Positions 4,906 through 5,300 of a stretch of DNA of 5,300 bases are shown in pieces. Source of the DNA: Chitinophagaceae bacterium UBA5175 (lineage in GTDB: Bacteria; Bacteroidota; Bacteroidia; Chitinophagales; Chitinophagaceae). The notes below the pieces were generated by a model, which had not been told where the DNA came from, did not search any database, and saw nothing but the letters and a program-made list of their open reading frames with translations. The position numbers and the translations under genes are program-made. The stretch covers positions 1 through 5,300 of the forward strand of contig DHWT01000039.1 of assembly GCA_002413325.1 (NCBI GenBank), in the 5' to 3' direction. Numbering within the stretch: position 1 is the first letter of the stretch; each line of letters starts with the position of its first letter.

Positions 4906-5300
4906 ATGACTTCACTGGCACATATCCGGAAGGAATACCGGCTGCACGCATTAAATCAGGAAGAAGTATCAGAAGATGCCATGCAGCAATTTGACCGCTG
5001 GTGGCAGGATGCCCTGAAGAGTGAGATAGATGAAGTGAATGCCATGACGCTGGCAACGGCCTCAGCAGACGGACTGCCTGCTGCCCGCATTGTATTGCTC
5101 AAGGCCTATCACCCGGAAGGCTTCCAGTTCTTTACCAATTATGAAAGTTTCAAGGGGAAACAGCTCCTGGAGAATCCCAGGGCCTGCCTGGTTTTTTTCT
5201 GGAAGGAACTGGAAAGGCAGGTCCGCATTACCGGACTCGTGGAGAAACTCAGTGAAAAGGAAAGCAATGACTATTTCAGGGCAAGACCGGAAGGCAGCCG
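4906..5300 (+). CDS. pdxH: Pyridoxamine 5'-phosphate oxidase, 5' part; runs off the window
   Basis: PdxH is the FMN enzyme that oxidises pyridoxamine or pyridoxine 5'-phosphate to pyridoxal 5'-phosphate, the final step of vitamin B6 synthesis and salvage, in the cytoplasm. 131 codons are visible of the roughly 215 usual for the family. Diagnostic parts are IRKEYRL (7-13), NAMTLATAS (45-53), ARIVLLK (60-66), FQFFTNYESFKGKQ (73-86) and FFWKELERQVRITG (97-110), which include the FMN-contacting RIVLLK and RQV segments. The ATG at 4906 gives the normal short N-terminus; an in-frame ATG at 4888 would add six residues (MLNFVH) and cannot be excluded. No Shine-Dalgarno sequence precedes either. The codons are intact to the window edge. 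It is probably a separate unit from the coiled-coil gene. Confidence 0.95.
   Translation, partial: MTSLAHIRKEYRLHALNQEEVSEDAMQQFDRWWQDALKSEIDEVNAMTLATASADGLPAARIVLLKAYHPEGFQFFTNYESFKGKQLLENPRACLVFFWKELERQVRITGLVEKLSEKESNDYFRARPEGS

Noticed and set aside
4638..4907. Minus-strand ORF of 89 residues with a repeated NGQRSTV-like heptapeptide
   Set aside because: It is open only because the heptamer array contains no stop on this strand; it begins inside the pdxH start region and ends inside the coiled-coil gene.

Overview
The window is a housekeeping stretch of a bacterial chromosome, most likely from the phylum Bacteroidota and plausibly the Chitinophagaceae or a close relative. The reasons are the order rplM-rpsI-rpsB-tsf, the absence of a Shine-Dalgarno sequence ahead of every start codon with A/T-rich leaders instead, the sequence character of the ribosomal proteins (S2 carries a long charged tail), and short-period repeats in the gaps between genes. 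The genus is an inference from impression, not from a database search.

Layout, all main genes on the + strand. Positions 1-267 are the 3' part of rplM (ribosomal protein L13). Then come rpsI (S9, 341-730), rpsB (S2, 790-1662) and tsf (EF-Ts, 1731-2582), with gaps of 73, 59 and 68 bases. A strong intrinsic terminator at 2590-2613 closes this translation block. A 183-base gap with inverted octamer repeats and a possible promoter precedes pyrH (UMP kinase, 2766-3479). The 171-base gap after pyrH carries a minus-strand open stretch (3490-3705) that looks like the 3' remnant of a convergent gene. Next is an unrecognised membrane-anchored coiled-coil protein (3651-4682). One base after its stop begins a 133-bp tandem array of a heptamer, CGTTGRC (19 units, 4684-4816). 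The window ends inside pdxH (pyridoxamine 5'-phosphate oxidase, 4906 onward).

Together, rplM, rpsI, rpsB and tsf supply two small-subunit proteins, one large-subunit protein and the EF-Tu recycling factor. pyrH makes UDP for nucleic acids and the cell envelope. frr, which often follows pyrH in other bacteria, is not in this window. pdxH is a vitamin B6 gene unrelated to translation and is probably a separate transcription unit.

No defence system, phage, IS element, CRISPR array, tRNA or rRNA is visible. The parts worth a second look are the gaps (the heptamer array, a hairpin after rplM, the inverted octamer element before pyrH, the possible gene remnant) and the uncharacterised coiled-coil protein.
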